DNA from: Holothuria scabra | Taxonomy: Eukaryota; Echinodermata; Holothuroidea; Aspidochirotida; Holothuriidae | Direction of reading: 5' to 3' | Assembly: GCA_037179385.1 (NCBI GenBank) | Contig: CM074179.1 | Location: forward strand, 1,488,001 to 1,552,000 | Length of the DNA: 64,000 nucleotides | Shown: piece by piece, positions 10,184 to 21,603 of the stretch | Numbering within the stretch: position 1 is the stretch's first letter | How the letters are laid out: every line of letters begins with the position of its first letter | Notes under the pieces: model-generated | What the model was told of the DNA's origin: nothing | The model's input: only the letters and a program-made list of their open reading frames with translations | Database searches by the model: none | Translations under genes and position numbers: made by a program

Positions 10184-13100
10184 GAGTCTTCATTTGATTA
10201 GGATTATCTACAGATGATGTGTTCGGAGAGATTTCTGAAATTAATGAGGGGGGAGGGGGGACAGGTATGGGTGGGATCTGTACTGCATGCATGTCTTAAC
10301 TACAACCCTCCCATAAGCTTGCATGACTCATCATATGGAGTGTACTCATTTGTTGCCATCTGCTGTATAGTTTGGGTGTTCGGTTGGAGCAATTTGTTCA
10401 ATGGAGAGGGGGTTAAAGCAGGCAGCTGTTATTCAGATGGAGATAGTATGCTTTGAGATGAGGTTTATGTTGGGGCCATTCAGTAATTCCTCTTTTGTAG
10501 GCCTCAATTTTCAGAAAAATTTATGGGTGTCCTTCGGGCCACCATTTCAGTATTTGAGAAAATGTGGTTGTCCGAATCATTTTTCACACAATTACAAAAC
10601 AGTAACTGCGTTTTGTATTATTGATCTTACAGAATAGAAAGATGTAATTTTGAGGAACAAAAACACTTGAAGTCTGAAATATTGTATGACTGAAAAAGTA
10701 TAAAGTTGATAGAGTCGAACAGTCAGCAGTACACCATCTACAACAAGATAAAATAAAACTGACAACCATTGTCCATATGAAATTTTAGTTGTCCCTGAAA
10801 ATCGGGCAACCATGAAAATCGAGCCCTGTTTTGGCATTTCTTCTATACTTGTGTGGGATTATTAAGAAGACACAAGAAGGCATTTGCCAGCTGCTACGGT
10901 TAGAGTAGGAATGGCAGGTTTTTCGCACTGCCACAGCATTGCCAGTCCTCAGGTAAATAAAAGTAAAATTTGGTCTGTGGAAGCTGGGAGAGGTGTAAGA
11001 AAAGAGATGTCCAGATCTGAGGAAGAATTTATATCTGGTATTTCTGGAAACTTGTGGAAACTTCTCATCTTGTTATCCAAAAAAGTTAGACTTTTACCCC
11101 TACAGCTTATGTGCATGTCAAGTTTTCTTGAGGGAGTGGGCTGATTAAATTCATTGATTTCAGCTAAACAGTTGTTTTGAGTTATATTCCATTCAGTATC
11201 ATTCAACTGAAGATTAGTTTTGAGATCAAAGGTTCCGTACAAATTAATTCGTATTCTTTTCGTCTCAAATGGAAATGAAAAATAACAAGATCAGTGTCCC
11301 AAGATCAAATTTATTTTCCATAATTATGTTTTCCTTAACATTTGATGGTGGCAGTATATAGTAAGTGTATGGATTTAAGTGCCAAAGTTAATTGTATGAA
11401 ATCATCTTCGGTTGCTTCGAAAGATTGATGCTGCAAGCTAAAAACATAAATCAGTGGGTAAAAATAGACCCATGGTGCCCTTGGTGTAAATATGGCTAAG
11501 TTCACATGCCATTTTTTCCACAGGTTTTTGCTTTATACATAAAGAGTGTGAGACTTAAAATTGTCTTTCTATTGGAAAAATATAGCATGCTTTAGTGCAA
11601 ATCATGTATTATGTGGAGGGAGCAATATATACCTGCTGCATCAAAGGGATCAGATTTATCAAATTGTTATAAAAAAAAATGCAGATTCAGTGTAGATTTC
11701 TTAAGTATATTGTGCTGTGCCTTATTTTGCAAGATTACAATATTTCATGGACCTTTCAAATCTATTGTAGCAGTGTTTTTGATTAACACTTCTGACAACC
11801 AAGTGTGAATTAAGAGAGCATTTCCAGGAAGAGTCAATTTTTCACAATTGTATCTGTGCTAGTAGAAGGGAGATTTTCCTGTGGTTGCCACAATTTTATT
11901 GAAGGGAAGCAGAGGTCTATCCAGACATTTTTATTTGAGTGGGGTGAAGGATAGTTTTAAATTGGCAAATTTTTCACAACATCAGGATTGAAAGTTTATA
12001 CCTGTACTCCCTATATGATATTTTTTAATTTTTGTGTAAGATACTGTCATAAGGTGTTGTAACTCTTTGACGGATGGTTGAGTTGCTGGTGCATGATGAA
12101 GAATCAGTACATGTCAGTGTTCAAAGGAGAATGATAATTAATGATTGCATGAGGGAGAATGCAGAAGAACGAAAAAAAAAAAAAAAAAAATAGAAAACTT
12201 ATGCACTGCATACCTCCTAGAGGGTGCAAATGTGCCAGGCAGGGATTCTACCTAAAACAAAACTTAAAACAGATGGGGAGTTATTAACTGCTAAACTTCT
12301 AGCCCAAACTGAACGTACCTTTTGCCGTAGTCACAAGTGCATTAAGGGGGCAAAAGCATGCTTCAAGACCCATATTTAGGTGCATTTCATTGCTACAAAA
12401 TGACGATACAGACATATTTTAGGTTTATGAAAAATGGCAGGGGATTTTACTTCTTATGAAGGGGTGACAACCCCTCTCCCTTACCCCATTCCTGGAGGGA
12501 AAGTCATATTTTCAAAATGAGTCAGGCTGCAGGCTAATATACAATCAGGAGTTTCATTTGAATACAGCTTTTGCTGTATTCAGTGCAATCTGAAGGATTT
12601 TAAATCCAATTTAATGATATAAACATGGGCATGGGACTGTACCCTTCTTCTTACAACACCCCCTCTTACCCCCCCCCCCTTTCCTCACACCTTGATGTGC
12701 AATCTTTTTCTAAAGTCCTCTCAACCCTCTGGCAATGGGCCGTTTGGCGAACCCAACCTTGAAACTTGCAACTGCTTCCTGAAAAAGCTGTGATGTCCCC
12801 TGAAGGACAACACTCAACAACCAATTATTCATAATCATACTTTCAAACTGAGTCGGAATGCCTGCCATGGATGCAATCAGGAGTTCCATTCAAATTCCTG
12901 GTTGGATTTAAAATCTATTCTTGCGGGTAAGGGGGTGACTAAGGCAGGTTATATGGTTTGTATTTTTAATTTGTTTGTGTTTAAACAATTTATTAATGTA
13001 AAGGTGTATTAGCATCTTGCAAATTGTAGATATGTGGTACACTGAAAATGCAGAGTTGACATTCCCTTACTCTTTCACTTTGTGTAGTGATACCTACGTG

Positions 13101-15340
13101 TGCTAAACTGAAGATGGCTCATACTTGGATAACAACCAGTGAAGCTGTAATTGTTTGCAGTAGCTATGGAGAGTTTACATGAGCAGCTGCTATACAGTAC
13201 AATAAATCCTGCCAGAGGTTTATGAGCTTCAGTGTTTATCTGTCATTGTGCAATTTTTTCAGGTATCCTTACACGAATATTTGATGTGGCATTTACATGT
13301 TATATGTTAATCGAGATGTCGAAAGAACAAATACCAATGCAATATGCACTTTGGTCACTTAGTTTATATTGTCAACTTTTAAGCTAGGTCTGTTCCAGTT
13401 GAAAAATGCTCATTTTTGTCCAAGCAATATTTCAAAAATGAACACAAAAGATGACCAGCTAAACATAGATTACAAAGGTAACCAGTCCTTTTACAGCCCC
13501 ACCTCTACAAGAAATGTTACTCCCTTTGTGCCTATAATTAATTTTCCAAGTTGGTAGATACTTGAGAGTTGCTTTGCAAATTTTGGTTAGGAAGATGTGA
13601 TACCACATTGGCCTTAAATTTGAGCAATAATAAATGTATATCAAATGTGATTTATTCAATTTACAAACTGAGTGATCTCCTTCCCATGATGCTTCCTATG
13701 GTATTGCCCTTATGTTGATGCAATTGACTTTCTGTCGGCATTGGAGTGCTAAATAAAGAATATATTGATCTTGTTTTGCCACACTGGAGAAATCATTGGG
13801 GGTTAGCCCATTGAGTGAATCATTCACCTTACATATTTCAACCTTGTTTCCATGATGCCTTTTTCTCCTTTAACATTAGGGCTGTACAATACTCTCTTTA
13901 TACAGCAGAGTTGAAAGTAATGAGCAGTTGTCCAGTCTGAAACTAAAACTCGCCTACTGAATGATTGTAACAATGTTATTAAAACAATGGAGTTGGAAAT
14001 TTGGACTCATTTGAATACTTTACAAATCATGACTCTTCCCATAATTCTGGGGTAATGTACATCATCCCCAGTCCAATTATTACTCTGTAGCATTAGTCCC
14101 TCATTTCCTTGGTCCCCTAGGGTTTGCAGCTTTAATATCCTGTAAAATCTAACCTTAGCCCTCAAGCCTAAATTTATTCCCTACCTAGCTATAACCCTAA
14201 CCCAGAATCATAGCTCTTACTTCTATTCTTGGCAAGGTTGTTGACATATGAGACAAGGAACTAATGAGATTATATATGAGATTTATATATATACAGAGGG
14301 AGAGCTCATAAATTAGTGATACACATCCCTACTTGTATGCACACTGTGTGAGAAGTATTTAGCACTTGGTTGCTGAACTACTGTACTGTATGAGCACCAC
14401 CATCTATTCATCACTCATTCAAAGATAGAAACAGAGTCAAGAGGTAGGTATAGACATCTGCCATCTGCATCATTCAGGTAGGTTCACTCAGAGAAGTGTG
14501 TTGTGGAAATACTATCATCTACCTGTAACACATCCACCATGAGCATCTTCTACCAACTGAAGTCACTTTAGGTTTGTATGTGCCTTACTTATGTGGGGGG
14601 GGGGGGGGTGCAGTTTGGACCGTCTCAAAAGCTTGTACTCCCTAATTTACACAGTAAAAATCCCTCCTACTTTCCACCTGACACCCACCTCTCTCTGTGT
14701 TCTTTTAAAAAGAAAAACATCTTTCTCACATAAGGCAAAATCCATATTCAACTTCGGGGGTCATGACAAAACTGTAAGTGACAAACTGGGACAGGAACCA
14801 ACCTATTCTGTGGGGTCAGAGGTTGTGTTGCTTTTCAGGAACTTCAAATTTTAAATTTTTTTTATAAATTGCAATAGCAAACTACTGTAAGTGTATGCAT
14901 GGCAATTTCTATTTATATTTTGGGAAATGCCCTAGTAATTGGTCTTTTGTCAAACCCTGAGCAAGGTTGAGGATATTTTTTTAATTACAAATTTTATAAC
15001 AACATTCAATTTGCCTCTGGCTTCCTGTAAATGTCATGTTTTTCAAAGTTATTGAAATGTACCTAAACTGATCCACACCCCTGGCATTTCTCTGTGGTAA
15101 ACTGTCAGGCACAAAACAGAGGTTTGGGATTGGTTGGTTTGAGTTAGGTTAACACTGTAGGCAACAACAACCCGATTCAAGAAAATGATGGAAGGTAACA
15201 TTCGATGGAAATTGTGCCAGGGTTTTTCCAACTATTGATATGTGGAAACCAAGACACAATGGGTACGGATACACTGAAAGTGAATCATAAACATAATTGG
15301 TCTAATCTAGCTTGGTAAAAGGTTCTGGAAAAAAACTCGC
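10184..15340. other. Long non-coding interval
   Basis: No convincing coding exon was found on either strand. Low-complexity points are an A-run at about 12173-12190, a C-run near 12670, a 14-base G-run at 14595-14608 and a T-run near 15345. The longer short open frames (for example 10884-11144 and 14591-14854) have no domain features or splice support. The interval separates the convergent transposase-like pseudogene and the P2X7-ballast-like gene. Confidence 0.5.
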
Positions 15341-15381
15341 AAGATTTTTTTTTTCTTTCTGGCATTTTCCAAACAATTCTG

Positions 15382-15387
15382 TTTATT
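15382..15387 (-). terminator. Polyadenylation signal of the P2X7-ballast-like gene
   Basis: AATAAA on the minus strand, 35 bases past the stop codon of the last exon. An A-rich stretch follows about 30 bases further on. The position fits a 3' end for the gene read from 27074 to 15422. Confidence 0.5.
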
Positions 15388-15421
15388 CAGAAAGAATTTA
15401 CACTGATTTCAAAAGAAATGT

Positions 15422-15608
15422 TCACATTGGCATAGCATTGGCAAGAACTTCATCTGCATAGAAAAATCCAGTGTATTCAGCATTGGCCTCTGGAAACTTG
15501 AGCCTTATCTGGTACACGGCACAGGCTGGTATAGGCGTTCGGTTCCCTTTTCCCATGTGTCCATGTCCCCACTGGGTAAACATCTTGTATGGGACATATC
15601 TGTAATGT
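15422..15608 (-). CDS. Last exon of a P2X7-ballast-like gene
   Basis: On the minus strand a pyrimidine-rich tract ending TTTACAG (acceptor AG at 15610-15609) opens a 61-codon frame with no ATG of its own, ending TGA at 15424-15422. It reads HYRYVPYKMFTQW near the start, then PACAVYQIRLKFP, then AEYTGF, and ends ANAMPM. This is the signature of the end of the vertebrate P2X7 cytosolic 'ballast' zinc/nucleotide-binding domain, which occurs without the channel in many invertebrate proteins. The exon needs one base before its first full codon. The upstream exon supplies a codon with two bases left over, so the phases match. I see no ion-channel part; the role of such stand-alone proteins is unknown. 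Confidence 0.8.
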
Positions 15609-16312
15609 CTGTAAAGTAAACATGAAAATGAAATTGAAGTTAAACGCTGAACATATTGATTACTATTTACGATGCTATGGAGCTTGCTGCGTATGTCAGA
15701 AAAATTTTTTCACAAGAGGGGTATTCCAATTGCAGTATGCTGCCTGTGCATTTTAACAGAAATCATATTTACACTTCATTTACTGACATTCACCCCTTGA
15801 TTCTTCCAGTGGTGCTGAAATTTCCTTTTTGGGGTTTTCAATAACAAACAAGGTGTAAACTTTTGAACTTCAAACCTTATTGACCCAAAATGAGCTCCAC
15901 ATAAAAGAATCAAAATGCAGAATTGTCCAGTATTGCAGTTCTTTGCCAAAGTTATAAATCTACATTTTGTATAGGCTAGTATGTAACTAATTGACATCTC
16001 ACGAAGAATAATAATATGGGCTAGACTACCCTAAAGGCCCGGGCCTACTTATTTTTTTGCGAAAAATTTACTGAAAACTTCTTCGTGCATGTATGATGCA
16101 AGAAGAACTGCCCCCACACTACCGCTGTGCTAATTACGTTGCTGCAGTGTAATCGAGTGTAACTAAGCCACACTGACGTTAGCGTTGTATGCTCCCACTT
16201 CCCAATGCTAGGCTAGTAATAGTAGTAACTAATACCAGTTGTACGATATTCACGCCCGAACGAAAACAAAAACAGAATGTGTGTAAAATATTCACTTTCT
16301 AATGTAAAAATC
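15609..16312 (-). other. Native intron part of the P2X7-ballast-like gene
   Basis: This is the intron sequence between the LINE at 16324 and the acceptor at 15610-15609. A 73-codon minus-strand frame (15776-15997) lies here, but it has no domain features and is read as intron. A purely non-coding stretch follows to the target-site duplication at 16313. Confidence 0.6.
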
Positions 16313-16323
16313 ACTGACCTATT
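16313..16323. repeat. Target-site duplication of LINE copy 1, left
   Basis: ACTGACCTATT occurs here and again at 21199-21209, immediately outside the two ends of LINE copy 1. On the minus strand it reads AATAG/GTCAGT, so it contains the 5' splice site of the host gene. Confidence 0.85.
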
Positions 16324-16561
16324 GCTTTTTACGTACATAGAAACGGGCACGGAGAACGAATAACACAACTCAGACCAGACGGGACAAAACATAACTTGAA
16401 CTATGTACAGAATTCATACCATTACGGACGCAAAGAAAGACTTTGTGACGATAATTTACAAAACCCACCCCGACCCAGGACTATTTACAAACTCACCTAT
16501 TTACACATTACCAAACAAAGAAAAAATATGTACAAAACGACCCCTGAGGAAACAGGATTAA

Positions 16562-17527
16562 CTACAAATTAACTATCACCCGCCCCGCCCGCACCGAAAC
16601 AATTGGTCCCCAACGTCTGCCGAACGTGGACCCCGGCAAACGAACAAAGTCGGCCTCGACCCTCAGTTTGATTTCCGTCTTTACCGACGCCAACACGACG
16701 TCGGCAGGCCTCCCTTCACCCCTAAAAACAATGTTACATCGGTCTCTCCAAACAGCCAGCTTAATGGAGGCCGAAACAAAGGTGAGTATGCCACGAATAC
16801 TCGCACCGCATGGCGGTGGTGGTGGCGATAGACCATACAATGCATAGTCGTGGCTGACCGCCCAAGTGTTGCAAAGCGTTAGCCGGTCAGCCAGGACTTG
16901 AAACCACTCCCAGAGGAGAGCCACAAAACCACAATGCCAAAACACATGGGGCACACTCTCCCACTTTGTACACCCAGCGCGGGGGCATATGCCATCTCCA
17001 AGACGCCACCGAAGGCGCTTGAGATTGGTTACAATGGCATCATGTGCAATTCGCCACAGCAAGTCCCGCCGGCGGTAGTCTAGTGACTTGCTGTGCACTA
17101 CGGTCCACACTTCCGGCTGTAAGGCATAATCGCTTGGGTGGACCTGGCCCGCCAAGTCATCAAAAATGGCCCGGTACAGGTCCCCCGCGCTGGACTGCGA
17201 AACCTCCCCTACAGTTGACATCATACGGAGAGTATCCCTCAGGTGACAATATGTCTTTGAGGGTCTCCCGCTGTGGGGCATACTATTACGAAACAGGGAC
17301 GGAAAGAGCCCACGTAATGACAATCCCCCCCAATAACGGACAAAATATGCAAAGGGCATCTCACTGTCAACAGCACTAAACACACACTTTGCCAGGAGAA
17401 AACGGAGCTTTGAGGGAAAATGCACAAGGCCTAGGCCCCCACGTCTAAGTTCCTGGTACACAACCTTTCTTCTGACCAGCTCCGTTTTCCCTGACCATAA
17501 GAACTTAAATACGACCCACTGGAGCAA
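16562..17527 (-). pseudogene. LINE copy 1 ORF2, C-terminal part
   Basis: This frame carries the post-RT region: FLWSGKTELVRRK, then a Trp-rich segment and the zinc-binding motif of LINE reverse transcriptases (CPRAGCTKWE, followed by HVFWHCGF, together C-x4-C...H...C). It ends VNL at 16562. A deletion of about 23 bases near 17524, relative to the copy at 59309, puts it out of frame with the RT part. Confidence 0.85.
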
Positions 17528-17628
17528 CCAGAACAGTGCCCGGGTAGCACAAGAGAGGGTAAATGAAACGATTAATAACTGTTACTTTCCCCATTAGACT
17601 AATGTAACGCTCCCCATAGTCTGTCATC

Positions 17629-19767
17629 CTAGCTTCCGCCAGGTCCACCTTTTCGTTCCAGGTAAGTGACAGTCGCTCTTTGAAAAGTAGACAGGGTGTC
17701 AGACACTACACACGTGACATCATCAGCATACTGAAGGCACTTGACTGTGGCTCCACCAGGAATATGAAAAGGTCGAAACAAAGGGTCTTCATGGAGGGCT
17801 CTCGCAAGCGATTCACTAAACAATACATAGAGTAAAGGTGACATGGGGCATCCCTGCCGTACCCCACGTTGTACTCTAAAGGGGTCAGACGGTATACCAT
17901 TGACAATAACATGACTATATACATTATTATACAATAAAGCAATCCATTTAACAAAGAAAGAGTTCAGACAAAACTTCTTTAAGACTTTAAAGAGGAATCC
18001 GTGATCAACCATGTCAAAGGCCTTCTCCTGATCGAGGGAGATAAGCGCACATGGAAGATCACGGTCCATTACATACTCTACTAAGTCCCGCACCAACCAG
18101 AGGTTCTGGTGAATACTGTGTCCCCGCACCGCACACGTCTGAAAGGAACCTACAAGATCCGGCATGACAGTACCCAGCCGGTTGCAAAGGGCTTTCGCCA
18201 GGTTCTTATAGTCCACATTTAACAACGTTATTGGTCGCTTGTTTTTCGGTTCAAGGGGGTCTCCAGACTTGGGTAACAAAGTAATTACACCTGTGCGCTG
18301 CGAGGGGCTCAACGAACCAGCAAGGAAGGCAGAGGTAAATACATCCCGGAGATCATGTCCAACGATACCCCAAAAGCGTTTGTAGAATTCTACCGGGATA
18401 CCGTCCGACCCTGGCGACTTTCCTTCCTTCATTTTCGTCACCGCCTTCCAGAGCTCGTCGACAGTCAAGGGGGAACCAAGGTCATTGTTCTGCTCCGTAG
18501 AAGGGAACTTATCAATATTATCTAAAAGGGACTTTTGAAGGACCCCATCGACATCTGCCTGGGTGTAAAGCTGTTTATAGAAGTTCTGATACACTTTGAC
18601 AATGTCGAGGGGGTCCTTCTGTACCGTACCGTGGACGTCACGGACTGCTCTAATACGGCGATCAATGGCATACTTTATGACGTCTTGGTAAAATTTGATG
18701 GTTGGCTTTTCCTCCGCCTCCACGCAGTGTACGCGAGCACGAACACGGGCCCCATGCAACTTCTGATCAAGGTGCTGCTGGATGGCATGAAGTGCGGAGG
18801 AGTCCCCGTTCCTATCCCTAACGCAGAGCGAGAGGAACTCTTCCCTTCTTCGACGAGCTCTTGCTACACAATACTCAACTGTAAAACGTTTGATGCGAGA
18901 CTTAACTTCATCCCACCATTCTAAACCCGTTGAAAAGGCCGGCCTCAGTGTTCGCCACCCTTCGTACCTGGCTTTCAGTTGTTCTTTATATTCAGCCTCC
19001 GTTAAGATATCTGTATTCATTTTCCAGAATCCCCTCCCTGAAGGCCATGACTCAGGGGGTTGGAAGGAGACAGTAACTGCATCATGATCCGAAACTGGAC
19101 ATGCCACAACTTCACAATCACTCGGAGACAAGGCCAAGGGAGAGTACACCCGGTCCAACCTTGACGCGTCCGTGCCATCAGGGCGGTGCCAAGTGAACAC
19201 GGACAAACCGGGATGTTGCACTCTCCAAGTGTCAACCATGTCGTGATTCTTTGTAAACATGTCCAGTTCCGCCATGCCAACGCTACAGCCCGAAGACACA
19301 CAAGAGGACTTACGGTCGAGCTGTACGTCAGGGACACAGTTAAAATCTCCAGCCAGGATACAAGGGGCACTGCCAGGAACGAAGGATGGCAGGGTCATGA
19401 AAAAGTTCCTTCTATCTGAAGGCCGATTGGGTGCGTAAACATTACACAGAAAGAAGCTTCCACATGGGTGCTTTATTGTTACGCACACCAACCGACCCTC
19501 GTGATCAGAATCAACTTTTCCGACCAGGGTGGACCACCTAGGCGAAAGTAAAATAACTGAACCACAAGACGTCGGGGAACCAAAGGAAGCATACAAACCC
19601 CCACCCCATTCGAAGGAACAGGTGTGGACATCATCCTCATTTACAATATGGGTCTCCTGGAGAAAAACGAAGTCCACACTCAGTGATTTACAAAACTGAA
19701 ATATTCGCTTCCGACTGTCCCTCAAGCCATTAACATTTAGGGTCAAGAGAGACAGGTGATCGGCCAT
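17629..19767 (-). pseudogene. LINE copy 1 ORF2, endonuclease and RT
   Basis: The start is the ATG 13 bases after the ORF1 stop. The endonuclease covers residues 1-235: LNVNG, FLQETH with catalytic Glu, AGDFNCVPD, and SDHDAV with the catalytic His. RT follows from about residue 440: ITLLPK, RPITLLNVDYK, SLDQEKAFDMVDH with the first metal-binding Asp, RQGCPMSPLLY, and YADD near residue 680. The frame is lost straight after YADD through a 137-base deletion. The full protein would nick target DNA and copy its own RNA. Confidence 0.9.
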
Positions 19768-19780
19768 GATAGGGCATTGG

Positions 19781-20917
19781 CTACGTGTTTACCTGGGACT
19801 TGGCCTTTTTGCTCTGCGGATTCTTGAGTATGGGCTCCGCATTGCCCCCACAGTCTGAGACCTCACCTGAGGCCGACCTCTTCAGTGGGGATTCTGGCAC
19901 AGAAGTCCCACACAAGTCAAACCAGCCCTCCCCCGATGGTGGATCCTTTGGAGGAGGCTCAGAGGCAGGCTCTCCATCATCTGACATCTCATTAATAGAA
20001 TCAGAATCGGAGGACAGGTGGAGGTCCTCCACAACTGTCGTCACATCAGCCTCCCCGGAAGTTGGTGATGATGGTGGAGAGTCTGCCTTTTGAGACCCAG
20101 TTCCCGCCTCACACTGTTTGGAGGCGAGGAAATCCTGTTCCACTTCCTGAGCCGCCTCCTCCAATTCCTGTGTGGAATATTCTGGGCCTGATTGCGAGGG
20201 GTCGGGCGCCTGCCTCACATCTGCACTGGCACGGGCAGAGTATGACGTGGGACAAGCACCAGAGATATGTCCATCCTTGTCACAAAGGTTGCACCGCACC
20301 TCGTTGGGACAATCAGTCTTGTCGTGCCCCACCTGTAGGCACCTGCCACAACGTTTGTTGGGACAAGACCTGGCCCCGTGCCCCTCCTTTGAACAATGAA
20401 AGCAGGTGCGGGGCTGCCCGAAGTACCTTATGTGGGCCTTCGAACCCCCTATAAACAGACAGGATGGAATATCTTTATGTAATTCCATACGGAACTGTCT
20501 CTTGCCGTTCAGAATGCCCTTTAATTCACCCTCATTGTAAACACACATTCGCATGTCAGAGACAGCCCCGTACTGGCCCAGAACCCTCGCAACCAGGCGC
20601 TGCTCGACCTCAAAGTTCAGAAACAGCACTGTCACCACCACAGAGCGATCATATGGGGTGACAGTGAGCCCCTCTGCCCCCTTCAGGCAAGACACGCCTT
20701 TCACACGGGCAGCATCAGACCTGAACTTTAGGTCGTACGTGTTGCGGGTCGCAAGCGCCTGCAACATCTCTATTTCTTTAACTTCAACACCCTTATTCTT
20801 TAACAACGTAAACACTTGCGCCGGAGGAACACTCACCTCCGACTTAAACTCTAACTTAACAATTGTGCTATCCCGACCTCCGGGCATAGCAGCAAAAGGT
20901 TTGTGGCACAAGGCCAC
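19781..20917 (-). CDS. LINE copy 1 ORF1, intact RNA-binding protein
   Basis: This is an intact frame of 378 codons. The conserved start in sister copies is the internal MPGGRD at about 20887, giving about 368 aa. An N-terminal globular part includes YDRSVVVTVLFLNFEV and GELKGILNGKRQF. Three zinc knuckles follow at about residues 170-230: CFHCSKEGHGARSC, CGRCLQVGHDKTDC and CNLCDKDGHISGAC. The tail is acidic and serine-rich, ending in a basic KKAKSQVNT. By family knowledge it binds element RNA in ribonucleoprotein particles. ORF2 begins 13 bases downstream. Confidence 0.9.
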   Translation of the reverse strand: MALCHKPFAAMPGGRDSTIVKLEFKSEVSVPPAQVFTLLKNKGVEVKEIEMLQALATRNTYDLKFRSDAARVKGVSCLKGAEGLTVTPYDRSVVVTVLFLNFEVEQRLVARVLGQYGAVSDMRMCVYNEGELKGILNGKRQFRMELHKDIPSCLFIGGSKAHIRYFGQPRTCFHCSKEGHGARSCPNKRCGRCLQVGHDKTDCPNEVRCNLCDKDGHISGACPTSYSARASADVRQAPDPSQSGPEYSTQELEEAAQEVEQDFLASKQCEAGTGSQKADSPPSSPTSGEADVTTVVEDLHLSSDSDSINEMSDDGEPASEPPPKDPPSGEGWFDLCGTSVPESPLKRSASGEVSDCGGNAEPILKNPQSKKAKSQVNT

Positions 20918-21198
20918 ACAGCAAATAGAGAGAAAACTTCAGCACCGTAGGTCAAACCAAAGCAGGGTAAATAAGGATATCCCAACACAGAACAACTATA
21001 AAACAGACGTGCCCTAAAACGAGCACGACCAAACCACGTCCCCAAGAGAGAAACTAGACCCAACACGTAACAATATGACAGTAGTATAGTATAGTATAAC
21101 AAGCACGCCAACACAGCGCAGCAGTACAATGCCAAAATTCAGCACGAGCAATCGACGAGACCTCCGTGAAAACACGTCCGCCCTCGACGAAGACCTGA
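20918..21198 (-). other. LINE copy 1 5' UTR
   Basis: This non-coding leader starts with TTCAGGTCTTCGTCGAGGGC at 21198, the conserved 5' start shared by other copies in the window. No start codon is favoured in it. LINE leaders usually hold the internal promoter, but I cannot identify promoter elements from sequence alone. Confidence 0.6.
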
Positions 21199-21209
21199 AC
21201 TGACCTATT
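21199..21209. repeat. Target-site duplication of LINE copy 1, right
   Basis: ACTGACCTATT, identical to 16313-16323. Its minus-strand GTCAGT (21204-21199) is the splice donor next to the exon ending at 21205. Confidence 0.85.
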
Positions 21210-21371
21210 TTGCAAGTTATCTGACGGTAGGTTCCCCTTCGTATGTTGCAGTAGGTTCCATGTTGCTGACAAAACATCTTCATTCAGGCAAAGACTCTCG
21301 AAACTCCGGTGGACTGTTACGCATGTGTCCAACACCTTTTCCTCCAATTTTCTTATTTCTGTACAGCAAAT
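21205..21371 (-). CDS. P2X7-ballast-like gene, second half of exon 1
   Basis: Reading from the duplicated target site at 21371, the frame gives ICCTEIRKLEEKV, then DTCVTVHRSFESLCLNEDVL, and ends at 21205 before GTCAGT. The CC-x-E, the C...H and the SLCLN...VL motifs match the middle of the P2X7 ballast zinc domain. Two bases of a codon are left over at the donor, which the last exon completes. It continues the frame from 26852 once LINE copy 2 is lifted out. Confidence 0.8.
21363..21371. repeat. Target-site duplication of LINE copy 2, left
   Basis: ACAGCAAAT here and at 26843-26851, directly outside the ends of LINE copy 2, inside exon 1 of the host gene. Confidence 0.85.
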
Positions 21372-21603
21372 GTGCTTTTTAAGTGCATTGAAACGGCACA
21401 TACAAAACAAAAACAAAAACTGAAACCGGATCGGGCAAAAACATAAACGCAAAACTATTTACATACAGACTGCTAAATCAAACAGAAAATTATGTTCATT
21501 ACAATAATAAGCTATATATACAGATATTTACAAAACTATGTACAGAAAATTATACACACAGATATTTACATAGTATTTACAAGCCCCTTACATACCCACC
21601 CTT

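Larger units (their letters stand above)
16324..21198 (-). mobile_element. LINE copy 1: full-length Tx1-like element, subfamily B
   Basis: The element reads right to left: 5' UTR (21198-20918), ORF1 (20917-19781), ORF2 (19767-16562), 3' UTR and the B-type tail at 16324. It is bounded by an 11-base target-site duplication, the mark of target-primed reverse transcription. The Tx1 clade call rests on the SLDQEKAFDMVDH box in RT, the endonuclease type, the CCHC-bearing ORF1 and the C-terminal zinc motif. ORF1 is intact. ORF2 is broken by a 137-base and a roughly 23-base deletion. It sits in the intron of the P2X7-ballast-like gene in the same orientation. Confidence 0.9.

Noticed and set aside
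13369..14854. Short ORFs in the non-coding interval
   Set aside because: Composition is AT-biased, there is no splice or domain evidence, and low-complexity runs interrupt them.
15776..15997. 73-codon minus-strand ORF as an exon of the P2X7-ballast-like gene
   Set aside because: It has no family motif, and the flanking exons already match in phase without it.
18535..18924. Plus-strand ORFs of up to 130 codons opposite the LINE ORFs
   Set aside because: They are antisense shadows; the minus-strand frames carry all enzymatic motifs. The same holds for those at 20062-20454, 24079-24435, 28170-29096 and 46634-47089.
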